NCBI GenBank assembly: GCA_010015745.1
Contig: ML978328.1
Span: 1-47,302, forward strand
From: Setomelanomma holmii
Lineage: Eukaryota > Ascomycota > Dothideomycetes > Pleosporales > Phaeosphaeriaceae
Reading direction: 5' to 3'
DNA: 47,302 nt
The position numbers and the translations under genes were made by a program. Shown piece by piece: positions 10,128 through 19,302 of this stretch. Under the pieces are notes generated by a model. The model did not search any database and was not told the origin of the DNA. It saw only the letters and a program-made list of their open reading frames with translations. Each line of letters begins with the position of its first letter. Position 1 is the stretch's first letter.

Positions 10128-11639
10128 TCAATTCGACTCCTTCTCAGCCGCCTCCCTCTTCGCCCTCCACCGCGGTCCCATCTTGATCTCCAAAAGCATA
10201 AGCGGCAACAGCAAAGCGCAAATACCTCCCCAGAACGTATACGTCCACCCATCACCCCACGCGCTCGTCATACGATCTATGGTCGAAATCATGATCGCTC
10301 CAAGCGAGCAGCGCACAAGATTCGTACACGCTGTGGCCCCGGAGCTGCGCGACTGCAGAATGTCAATGTTGAGCGTCATGGTTGTGTTCAAGATACCCAT
10401 AGAGGTTCCACCAAGAAGCACGCCCAGAACTAGGGGTACGGCCATGTGTGCACGCGCTTCGATGGCCCAGCCCCAGGCGATGACGCAAATAACGAAGAGC
10501 AGGAGATAGAATGGCATGAGTCGTAGCCGAGCATATTCGATAATGAAATGATCGCCAGATCGCTTCTTGATGCGCGAGTATTCCAAGTCCAAAATTTTGC
10601 CAGTCATGGTGCTGCCGATGATCATGCCAGCTCCGAGAGGCAAGTAACAGAGTCCAAGCACGGTTTGGGATAGGTCCGGGTATATTCTGGCAAAAGAGGA
10701 TGAAATCGTTGCGGTGATGGTGTAGTTGACTGCGTATACGATGCCCGTGAACGTGAGCAGGACGACGACATCTGGGTAGGTGAACAAGACGAATGGGTTG
10801 ACCGAGTGCTTAGCCTTGGCTTGTGTCGAGGGATCAAAGGCTTCATGGCTTGCTTTGAGTCCGACAATCGGAACAATCGCACGGAGGCGTTTTGGAACAG
10901 GAATGCTACCGTTTCCTGCAATGGATCTGAGGGTCTCGGGAAGGAACAGCGCAATGCAGAGGAGACAGACAGCGACCATGATCACAATGGACCAGAAGAT
11001 ACTGCGCCATCCGAGACCTTGCGATAATGCACCACCAAGCGCTGGACCTATGCAAGGTGCCAGCATTGGTCCAAGATTGAACATGCCAAAGTACCCTCCT
11101 CTTTCCTTTGATGTCGAGATATCTCCAATCACGCCCGCTCCGAGGGCTATGGTACTGGCACTGCCGCCGGACTGGAAGCATCGCAGGACCATGAGGAGCC
11201 AGAAGCTGTCAGTCGGACACAGTGCCATGCCGATGCTGGATGCGACAAGAATACTAAGACAGGCTAGATATACCAGTCGTCGTCCATGGCGGTCGGATAT
11301 GGGACCCCATAGCATGGGACTCAGGCCTTGAAAGACGAGGTAGACGGTGACGGTTTGATTCATCGTATCAATTGACTTGTGGAAGGCTTGAGCGAGTGTT
11401 GGTATGGCCGGAAAGTATATGTTGGCTGGCAGTGGGCTGTGTATAGTCAGAGATCTATTTCATGGCAAGATACAAGTCTTGACATGCCTGTAAAACCCAG
11501 CCAGAGCAACCATTCCCACTATCATCCATTTCTCTTTACTTGTATAGATGCTGTATGGCACATCAACCTCACCCGCTTCAACAGCCGACGTCACCGCCTC
11601 ATCAACTGGCTCCTGCTTGTCTTCAACCGTCGTCGCCAT
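10128..11639 (-). CDS. MFS drug/polyamine:H+ antiporter, DHA1 type
   Basis: This is a membrane transporter of the major facilitator superfamily, in the 12-helix DHA1 group that includes fungal Qdr and polyamine exporters. Exon 1 (11639-11488) encodes an acidic cytosolic N-terminus and the start of helix 1. Exon 2 (11436-10128) encodes the rest, for 486 residues. Joining them gives GFYSPLPANIYFPAIPTLAQ, the hallmark first helix of this group, and this only works if the 51-nt intron at 11437-11487 uses a GC donor. Motif A, GPISDRHGRR, is at about residues 95-104, between helices 2 and 3. A hydrophilic central loop (about residues 215-260) separates the two halves, and the tail is basic. The start ATG begins MATTVEDKQEPVDE. 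The gene diverges from an NCS1 permease. The substrate cannot be read from the sequence. Confidence 0.88.
11437..11487 (-). other. GC-AG intron in the MFS transporter gene
   Basis: The donor reads TACAG|gcatgt and the acceptor acacag|CCC. It restores the conserved SPLPANIYFPA segment in phase. The nearest GT (two codons in) would put the downstream exon in the wrong frame. Confidence 0.75.
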
Positions 11640-12217
11640 AGTATACTTCTGCCCAGAGTAATGTGCAAAAGGCACGAAAAGGCACGAAACAGCCACGCCG
11701 CCAAATCTTGCGTCCCGCCCGAGGTCGTCATGATCGCTAACGGTGCCTCCCGAGCACGACAGTCCACAAAATTCGGAGTAAAGAGCACCGTAGAGCACGA
11801 TAGGCACGCAGTAGCCGATGCGGACCGGCGTGGGATCGGCCAAACCGTCTAATGTCGTCTTAGCAAAAAGTGGGATGAAGGCGCCTTGCCAGAAATGGAT
11901 GGGAGGAGAAGGATCGCTTAGCCGTCCAATCGAACGTTAGCAGGAAAAGACCTTGCGCCAGCTCGAGACCGGTATGAGTTTTCGCATCCGACGGATAGTG
12001 CAGGATGTGATGAGCTGAACCTTTTTGCAGCTGTGCGCCACTGGGAGTCATGCCAGGCTGAAGGGATGTGCAGTGGGCGGCGGATCGATGTACTTTGCAA
12101 CATGACCGTCCTCCACCAACCCCAGCTTTTCAACTTCCAAGTGGGTCAACGTCTTTGTACCACAGGCTCGGTAGACACACAATTCGAGGCGCTGGGAAAT
12201 CGTAACGAAGAATCGCA
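11640..12217. promoter_or_regulatory. Shared intergenic region of two divergent transporter genes
   Basis: These 578 bases separate the start codons of the MFS transporter (minus) and the NCS1 permease (plus), so both promoters must lie here or overlap. Open frames on either strand are short and not protein-like. I did not identify a specific operator. Confidence 0.45.
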
Positions 12218-13788
12218 ATGGATGATTCAGAGGGTGTTCAAGATGGCAGACCGCTGTCTGAGAAAGAGGTTAGATTTGACGAACCAGCAATGGCGGCTGA
12301 GCAAGAAAGCACATCAAGACGTCGGAATTGGAGAGGAGTCATGAGTGTCCTCGAAAGACGAGGCGATGTCGAGTTCAGAGGCTGCACACCAGTGCCATAC
12401 GAAGACAGGACAGAGACGAGTTACTTCAACATCTTCACGTTGTGGTTCTGCATGAGCTGCAATCCTCTCCCGTAAGTTGTTCGAGGACCGAGACGTGCCG
12501 CATTGACAACCATTTCAGGGTAACCTTTGGCATGGTTGGCACCATGAGCTTTGGGCTCAGTCTACGAGACGCATCCCTCGTCATTTTATTCTTCACACTC
12601 ATCTCCACCGTACCAGTGGCCTTCTTCTGCACCTGGGGACCCAAGACCGGCATGCGTCAGCTGGTCCAAGCACGTTTCTCGTTCGGAAAGTACTTCGTGT
12701 CGGTACTCGTGCTCCTGAACCTTGCGACGCTGACCGGCTTCTGTGTCGTCGACAGCATCATTGGCGGTCAAGCTCTTTCAGCGGTCAAAAATGGCGAGAC
12801 CATCAGCGCGACCGTCGGCATTGTCATCATAGCTCTTCTCGCTCTCATCATCGCCTTCTGTGGCTTCAGGGTACTGCATCACTACGAGCGATGGGCGTGG
12901 ATACCCGCCCTAATAGCTCTCATCATCGCAACGGGATGCGGTGGAAAGAGCTTAGGATACCAAACTGTAGCGCCAGCTGCGACAGCACCACAGATTCTGT
13001 CTTTTGGAGGCCTCGTTGCAGGCTTCATGCTTCCCTGGGCCGCCCTTGCGAGCGACTTTTCCACGTACATGCACCCCAAGGCACCCTCGATGCGGATAGC
13101 AGCGTACACGTACGTGGGACTCGCGCTTCCCACAGTCCTCTTGATGGTCTTGGGCGCAGCCATGGGCGGGGCAACTGCCAACATCCCAGAGTGGCAGGCT
13201 GGCTACGAGATCGACGCAGCAAGTGGTGTTCTGGCGGCCATGCTACACCCAGCTGGTGGCTTCGGACGATTTGTTGCTGTCATCCTCGGCTTCAGCATGC
13301 TTGGCAACCTTGCCGCAACAATGTACAGCATCACGCTGAACCTTCAGATGCTCGTTCCCTGGCTCTTTCGCATCCCACGCATCATCTTCAGTGTCATCAT
13401 CACTGGCATTGTCATTGGTGTCGCTGTCGAAGCTGCAAAGTCCTTCTTCGTCAATCTGGAGAATTTTCTGGGAGTAATCGGTTACTGGAGTGCTGCGTTT
13501 AGTGGCATCGTACTTGTCGAACATTTGTTGTTCAGACGGGGAAGCTTCATTGCCTACACGAAAGACGACGAGGCCTGGGACGAGATGAGCACGCTTCCGT
13601 GGGGTATTGCTGCGATTGGAGCTGGAATCTTGTGCCTCGGCCTTCTCGTCCCGGGCATGGCACAAATCTGGTATACGGGACCGATCGGGGAGAAGACGGG
13701 TGACATCGGATTCGAGGCCGCATTTGCCATCTCTGCGTTAGCGTACGTGCCACTGAGATTCTTGGAGAGGAGGCTGTGCGGAAGGTGA
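12218..13788 (+). CDS. NCS1-family nucleobase permease (Fcy2/FcyB-like)
   Basis: This is a plasma-membrane proton symporter of the nucleobase-cation-symport-1 family, probably importing cytosine and purines. Exons 12218-12471 and 12519-13788 give 507 residues. The 47-nt intron at 12472-12518 (gtaagt...tttcag) joins MSCNPLP to VTFGMVGTMSFGLSLRDA in phase. Family features are the cytosolic start ERRGDVEFRGCTPVPYEDRT, the first helix from YFNIFTLWFCMSCNPLP, and the GPKTGMRQLVQARFSFG loop after helix 2. Further features are ALASDFSTYMHP in the substrate-binding core and about 12 hydrophobic segments in all. The composition places it with the Fcy-type branch rather than the Fur (uracil/allantoin) branch, but the exact substrate is inference. 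The gene is divergent from the MFS transporter. Confidence 0.9.
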
Positions 13789-14271
13789 GGTCTTGACAGG
13801 ACTTTGCTACCCGATTTCCATCATATAATCAACGATATAGCACTCGAGCAAAAAGCCGTGTGCAAGAGACCAAAACGCCGTTCAAGTGACAATGTGCAGC
13901 ATGAAAGCACTACGTATGTGACAATTTCCGGTTGTGGTCATTTTGCAACGACTAGCTGTGCATCTAGTGGTGAGATTGCCGTGGGAGCATAATGGCCGAC
14001 AGGGGTGCCGCCCATCTGGAGGCAGGGGAAATGTTACCTCGGTTGTGCATCCCATCCCGGGGACTAGGCATGACGTTCACAAGCCAGCGACGGAGCCGCA
14101 ATGCTCGACATGTCTCCGCATTTGGCCTGCCTCTCCCGTCACACACTCCTTTCGACAACTCCAAAACGCGCCTCTGCCACCCTGACCATTTCGTCGCCGA
14201 CACCCGCCGTACCTGCATCGCAACCACCACCCACCCCCGCGCCGCCCCTCTCTGATCAGCAATCCGCAGTC
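13789..14271. other. Intergenic, 5' flank of the carrier gene
   Basis: An open frame in phase with the carrier begins at an ATG at 14101, but it is Pro/Ser/Thr-rich and lacks carrier features. It is probably leader DNA. No repeat or RNA gene was seen. Confidence 0.35.
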
Positions 14272-15402
14272 ATGTCTCAAACACAGGAAAAGGCGCAAGA
14301 GAAGCTGGCCGAGTCGACAGCGGCTGTCCCGCAGAGCACCGCAGCGCAGCAGAGCGACAATGTAGCCCATGCGCTGGCTGGTGCTGGTGGCGGTCTTCTC
14401 TCCATGGCTCTGACGTATGCGCGCCCTGCCCTCGAGTCCAGCCAATGCTCACAACACGCAGCTACCCGCTCATCACCCTCTCCACGCGCGCTCAGGTCGA
14501 GTCGAAGCGCGCGCAGTCGTCGACGCTCAATGCCGCGCGCCGCATCATCAAGCGCGAAGGCATCGCCGGGCTGTATGCAGGCCTCGACTCTGCGCTGTTC
14601 GGCATCAGCGTGACAAACTTTGTCTACTACTACTGCATGACAACACTCTCAGACTGTACACTGCGGGGCTGACTGGTTAGGGTACGAGTGGACGCGCTCA
14701 TGGTTCGAAAAGGCGGCGATCAAGGCCGGCCGCGCCTCGATGAAGCTCACCACGGTCGAGTCGATGCTGGCGGGCGCCCTTGCTGGCAGCGCGACGGTGC
14801 TCATCACCAACCCCATCTGGGTCGTCAACACGCGCATGACGGCCCGCAAGTCCGAGTCTGACGAGCAGCTCCTACCCGGCGCGAAGCCCGCAAAGGCGCC
14901 GTCGACCCTCGGCACGCTGCTCGCCCTCATCCGCGACGAGGGCCCCGCGCGCCTGTTTGCCGGTGTCATGCCAGCGCTGGTGCTGGTCATCAACCCCATC
15001 CTGCAGTACACTGTGTTTGAGCAGATGAAGCAGTTCTTGGAGAAGAAGAGGCGCGTCACGCCCAAGGACGCCTTTTACCTCGGCGCGCTCGGCAAGCTGC
15101 TCGCGACGAGCATCACATACCCGTACATTACCGTCAAGTCGAGGATGCATGTCGCTGGCAGGGATGGCCCGCGCGAGGACATGCTGACCACCTTTCGGAG
15201 GATTATCCGCGAGGAGGGCTACACTGGCCTGTATGGAGGTGAGTCGTAGAAAGCTTGGATTATTTGGACAATGCTGACTTTATCAGGTATCGGACCCAAG
15301 GTCACTCAGAGTGTCATCACCGCCGCTTTCCTGTTCGCGTTCAAGGATGCCCTGTACGCCTACACCGTGGCTGCACGCAACAAGATTGCCGCGAAGAGGT
15401 AG
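14272..15402 (+). CDS. ANT1: Peroxisomal adenine-nucleotide carrier (Ant1/PMP47-like)
   Basis: This is a mitochondrial-carrier-family protein predicted to exchange ATP for AMP across the peroxisomal membrane, feeding fatty-acid activation. Four exons, 14272-14414, 14462-14634, 14681-15238 and 15287-15402, give 329 residues. The introns are 14415-14461 (gtatgc...gcag), 14635-14680 (GC donor) and 15239-15286 (gtgagt...tcag). All joins preserve frame and give ALTYPLITL, VYYYWYEWTR and LYGGIGPK. Each of the three repeats has its signature: YPLITLSTR, NPIWVVNTRM and YPYITVKSRM. NPIWVVNTRM is typical of peroxisomal members such as PMP47 and yeast Ant1. The C-terminus is basic (AAKR). The subfamily call rests on recalled similarity. 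A peroxisomal FAD or CoA carrier is the main alternative. Confidence 0.88.
14635..14680 (+). other. GC-AG intron in the peroxisomal carrier gene
   Basis: The exon ends TACTACT and the intron runs gcatga...ctggttag, with a ggctgac branch site. It restores VYYYWYEWTR. No GT donor in the neighbourhood leaves an intron longer than 25 nt in the right phase. Confidence 0.7.
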
Positions 15403-15859
15403 ACGTCGCAAAAGGCGCAACACGAGAGCACTGAGTGATGGAGCGTGTTCGAGGGAAGAAGCTCAGAGACAGCTACGAGGACGTCATCTGAAAAACTGGC
15501 AAGGTCAGTCTGCGCCGAAAGAGGTAAGACAGGTTGCATGTACCCATTTGGAGAACTGTATATACCCACAATATCACCTTTTTTTTGGGGGGTTTTTTTT
15601 TGGGGGGGCTTTTCTTTTACGACATGTCCAGCCGGACACTTGGCAGCTGGTCTATGTGCGGCATCAACTCCCGCATTGCCGTTAGCATACGACACATCAG
15701 CACTCCAGCCCGCTGCGGGGTACCCTAATCAGGCATTCCACCATCCACCTTTGCAATGAATGCTTGGCCGGAGACTGTGTCGTGCATACTAGCGCTGTCA
15801 TGGCAGTCTACAAAAAGGCTCGTGGCTGCCCGTACTCCTATCGAGATCACGTCTTCAAG
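15403..15859. other. Intergenic between carrier and dehydrogenase genes
   Basis: The stretch holds the 3' flank of the carrier gene and the promoter of the dehydrogenase. A striking T/G homopolymer tract lies at 15579-15608. No gene was seen. Confidence 0.4.
15579..15608. repeat. Alternating homopolymer tract T8-G6-T9-G7
   Basis: Four perfect runs follow one another: eight T, six G, nine T and seven G. It lies 3' of the carrier gene. The tract may be prone to length errors in sequencing. Confidence 0.9.
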
Positions 15860-17070
15860 ATGACTTCAACCCTATACACCCTCCGTTGGGGTATCCTAGG
15901 TACATTCCTCCCCTCGACTACACTAGAACAAATCTAACACAGCAGACAGCAACTGGAGGCATAGCCAAACGATTCACAAAAGACCTTCTCATCAACCCCA
16001 CCACCCGAGACGTCCACGACGTTGTCCATGAAGTCGTTGCCGCCGCATCTTCTTCCTCCGCCTCCCGCGCCCAAGACTTTTTAAACGACCTGAAAGCCCC
16101 CGATACCGCCAAAGCATACGGCTCCTACAAAGAGCTCGTCAACGACCCAAAAGTAGACATCATCTACATCGCCACCCCGCACTCGCACCACTACCAACAT
16201 GCCCGTCTCGCCCTCGAAGCCGGGAAACACATCCTCGTCGAAAAGCCCGTGACCGTAAACGTCGAGCAGTTTACCATCCTGCAAGACGTAGCCAAGCGCA
16301 AGCACAGATTCATAATGGAAGCCGTCTGGACCCGGTTCTTCCCTCTGAGCCTCGAAGTCGTCGACTTCATCGCAGCGGGGAAATTGGGCGAGATCAAGCG
16401 CGTCTTTGCCGATTTTAGTTTCTGGAACCATGTCGAGGCCGAGTTTGGCACCAGTCATCGCATGGTGAATATGGATCTCGCGGGCGGTGCGTTGCTTGAT
16501 TTGGGCATTTATAGCCTCACGTGGGTGTTTCAGGCTCTGTACCATACGCAGCCAGAGAGCGAGAGGAAAGCCCCCAAAGTCGTCTCCACGGTGTCCAAAT
16601 ACGCGCAGACGGGCTGTGATGAGCAGACTACGGTCTTGTTGGATTTTGGAGGTAGTCATGGTGTAGCGAGCACGAGCATACGGGTTGCGTCGACGCCGAA
16701 TGCGGAGCACAAGGGGAGCGATGATGTTAGGATTCAGGGCACGTTGGGCGATTTGACGGTGAATTATGCGCCGAGGCCGCGGACGTATACGCTTACGCCT
16801 GCGTCGTCGAGCTCACGAGGTACACCCGGGGAATTCAAGCATGAGACCAAGGAGTTTGACAATGGTCCTGGGGGTGGACATGGCATGTTCTGGGAAGCGG
16901 ATGAGTGTGCGAGGTGCGTGAGGGATGGCAGGTTGCAAAGTGATGTGATTGGGTGGAAGGAGAGTGAAGAAGTGTTGGGGGTCATGGATGAAGTGAGGAG
17001 ACAGCACGGGATTGTATACCCTGGAGATTTGGAGAAGACGGAGTATCCGCTGGAGGGCTTTGGATTATGA
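15860..17070 (+). CDS. Gfo/Idh/MocA oxidoreductase (D-xylose or dihydrodiol dehydrogenase type)
   Basis: This NAD(P)-dependent dehydrogenase most resembles fungal D-xylose 1-dehydrogenase and animal dimeric dihydrodiol dehydrogenase. Exon 1 (15860-15899) is only 40 nt. The 50-nt intron at 15900-15949 (gtacat...gacag, ctaacac branch) joins it to exon 2 (15950-17070), giving 386 residues. The join creates WGILATGGIAKRF, the glycine-rich nucleotide-binding turn at about residues 10-22, which confirms the small first exon. The Rossmann fold ends with IIYIATPHSHHYQHA, followed by the catalytic lysine motif EKPVTVN at 111-117. The C-terminal substrate domain has DLAGGALLDLGIYSL and an FDNGPGGGHG loop. 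There is no signal peptide, so it is probably cytosolic. The sugar substrate cannot be decided from the sequence. Confidence 0.87.
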
Positions 17071-17416
17071 GGGATGGTAACACAGGGCATTGAAGGCATG
17101 AAGATGTAGATGAATGTTTTTGACTGATCCTGGTGACGGGTCATGTCAAAAGATGCATGCGCCCTCGTCTTGCGCACACGCCGTCTGGGTCAAAAGCCAC
17201 TTTTGTCGAAGATGCAGGTGGTCCGTCCTCTCTTTGAAGGTCGGGGAGCCCAACACCACTTTGAGAGCACCATTTTCACTTTCCATCCTTTCACGCCCTC
17301 GATCCTGTCCTCCAATTCCAGGAAATTTGCGTACATGAGGGTGTTGGCGGCAGATACAAAGCTGTCAATCTCGTCAGTTTCACTACATTACTCGGCAACA
17401 AGAAGAGAACTTACAT
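17071..17416. other. Convergent 3' flanks
   Basis: The dehydrogenase (plus) and the secreted protein gene (minus) converge here. On the minus strand a good donor (gtaagt, at about 17415) and an acceptor (gattgacag, about 50 nt on) lie just past the secreted gene's stop. They may mark a 3' untranslated intron. Confidence 0.3.
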
Positions 17417-18733
17417 CTAAGCCTTTCCAACCGTCTTCATCGTGCTAGCTCCAGTCGGATGATGACGAGTTAAGCAAGGTTGAAGGCGGCCACCACCAAG
17501 ACAGCTAGTGAAGATAGTACCGGGCCGAGGCGTCTTTATGCTGATCCACTCGGTCGTGGTGGGCGTAGGCACAAGGCTAAAGTGGCTACAGCCCGGTCCA
17601 ACCGCGCCGCTTGAGCAACGAGTCGAGAAGAATTCTGGCAGAGGAATGGGGTTTGGCTTGAAGGTCCTCTCGGGAAAGGTCTGGGAGATACCGAAATCCT
17701 TGGTTCTTGACCAACTTGTAGTGGAAATCAAAGTAGTTGACACAGTCCTGGTAGGCGTAGGCACTTGAGTGCGGACACTACAGTCCTTACCTATTGCGTC
17801 GCTCGGGCAATGCGTCGAGAAGAATTCCGGAGGAGGAATGCCGTTCGCGGTAGCACTGAACTCGGGAAGCGTCTGGGAGATGTGGATGTCCTTGGAGGTT
17901 GATGCACTGGTAGAGAAGGTCAAAGTCGAAGGATCACACGCGTCCACGCCAGGAGGACACATACGGGCACCGAGGTTCTTGCCAGGCGCAGTCGTAGCTG
18001 ATGCGATCTTTGCTTCATATCCAGTGGAGCAGTCGTAGACGCCCTGCTCGCGATTGAAAGAGCAAATGGGTACCGAAGGAGGAGTAGCCTGAGCGAACTG
18101 AGCGACAGCACGCTGGCTACGACCGCCGAGATCGTTAGTCGTTGCAGCGAATACAGCGACCCAACGATGAGAAAGGCCATCATTGGTTTCAGAAGCGGGA
18201 GTAGCCTGGGCAAATTGTGCAACATGGCGGGTTGAATCTGTAGTGGTCAAAGGCATCGTCCAGATGCAAGACTCGCCATCGGTCCAGCTCTTGGTGATAG
18301 TGGTGACAGCCGAGCCGCTCATCGTCGAGACTGTGGTATCGAAAGGCGGACGTGGACGGTAGCCGTTGGGGCAGGCAGTCTGGGTGCATGCTAATCCCAC
18401 CGAAGTCGAGGTCGGGGTGCAGGTTGGCTTCTCTAGCCAAGTCCGAGAGCACGTCATCCAAGAGTAGGTCTTGGTGAACGAAGTGTAGCCGGACAAGCAG
18501 CCTGTGAAGGGAGGGACAGCTTGGCGACGATGCTCGTCTCCGCGCTGGTAGACAGTCACAGTGTGCAGACTACGAGTCGGGGTCGGCATGGACTGCGAAG
18601 TAATTGAGCGAGTCAGACTTGTGATAGGCGGAGCCGCGTAGGACGACGATGACGATGCCTCGTTATTGACAGCCAAACCGGCAGAGAAGCCAGCGAGGCC
18701 GAGAGCGCCCAAGGCGAGGTTGAAAACTCGCAT
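17417..18733 (-). CDS. Secreted Ser/Thr-rich protein with a duplicated Cys module
   Basis: This is a 438-residue single-exon protein with a clear signal peptide (MRVFNLALGALGLAGFSAGL, cut near residue 22). The open frame extends 26 codons upstream of this ATG, but that part is not signal-like, so the ATG at 18733 is preferred. The mature protein is rich in Ser, Thr and Pro and contains many cysteines in short CxxG/CPxG-type contexts (TACPNGYRPRP, GARMCPPGVDAC). VAQFAQATP occurs twice. A module of about 55 residues is repeated near the C-terminus: DIHISQTLPEF...PPPEFFSTHC...VPTPTRT and DFGISQTFPER...PLPEFFSTRC...VPTPTTT. I recognise no catalytic domain. A wall-associated or secreted glycoprotein is the best general description. 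No GPI-anchor signal is evident at the end (KTVGKA). Confidence 0.72.
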   Translation of the reverse strand: MRVFNLALGALGLAGFSAGLAVNNEASSSSSYAAPPITSLTRSITSQSMPTPTRSLHTVTVYQRGDEHRRQAVPPFTGCLSGYTSFTKTYSWMTCSRTWLEKPTCTPTSTSVGLACTQTACPNGYRPRPPFDTTVSTMSGSAVTTITKSWTDGESCIWTMPLTTTDSTRHVAQFAQATPASETNDGLSHRWVAVFAATTNDLGGRSQRAVAQFAQATPPSVPICSFNREQGVYDCSTGYEAKIASATTAPGKNLGARMCPPGVDACDPSTLTFSTSASTSKDIHISQTLPEFSATANGIPPPEFFSTHCPSDAIGKDCSVRTQVPTPTRTVSTTLISTTSWSRTKDFGISQTFPERTFKPNPIPLPEFFSTRCSSGAVGPGCSHFSLVPTPTTTEWISIKTPRPGTIFTSCLGGGRLQPCLTRHHPTGASTMKTVGKA

Positions 18734-19302
18734 CTTGGTTTGAGGATGAGCGTAGTGGGGTAGAGAGAGTGACAGTGACAAGTTGATGCGAAGAGGTTGA
18801 CGGGTTGACAAGTGGTAGAGGGGTTTCGTGAAGGATAAATAAAGAACGGACCGCGAAAAGCTTTATACAGAGGTTGCAATTGGTGAGTGCGCTAGCAGTT
18901 TCGAAGCGGCCTTCACCTTGAATCCCCCGTTTTTAATACTCTAACAGTGAGAGTCTGGAGCAAGCGAATCTCTGAACAGGGTCCTCGAGGTTGGGATCCG
19001 AAACGGCAACCAGTGATACTGCGTCGTTCGCAAAATCGCCTAGAGATTAGGAAGCGGTGAAGTGAAACAAGTGTATCCACAAGCATTGCGGAGAAGAAGG
19101 AAGCGCCATCCGTGAGGAGGAGCCCAGAGAGAAGGTGAAGAAATGTCGTGATGCGACTGGGAACGTGATGAGACTCGTAAAGCCGGAGATGGAGACTTCT
19201 ATAATATATCTAAACAAACCCAATATCCAATGCAACGCTAAAAGTATGGAAACCCTTACCATGTCTATTTTCCCATGGATCATGCCACTTAACACCCTTA
19301 AA
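18734..19302. promoter_or_regulatory. 5' flank of the secreted protein gene
   Basis: This region lies upstream of the secreted protein gene and just past the stop of the sacsin-like gene, both on the minus strand. It contains a TATA-like site at 18862-18867 and no convincing coding sequence. The part next to 19303 should hold the 3' untranslated region of the large gene. Confidence 0.4.
18862..18867 (-). promoter_or_regulatory. Candidate TATA box of the secreted protein gene
   Basis: The minus strand reads ctgtaTATAAAgctt-like sequence (tgtataaagc), 129 bases upstream of the ATG at 18733. Spacing allows a leader of about 100 nt. This is a pattern match only. Confidence 0.35.

Noticed and set aside
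17071..17416. Possible extra minus-strand exon after the secreted protein's stop
   Set aside because: There is a good donor and acceptor, but the downstream open frame cannot be linked to the secreted protein frame, which already ends in TAG. At most it is a 3' untranslated intron.
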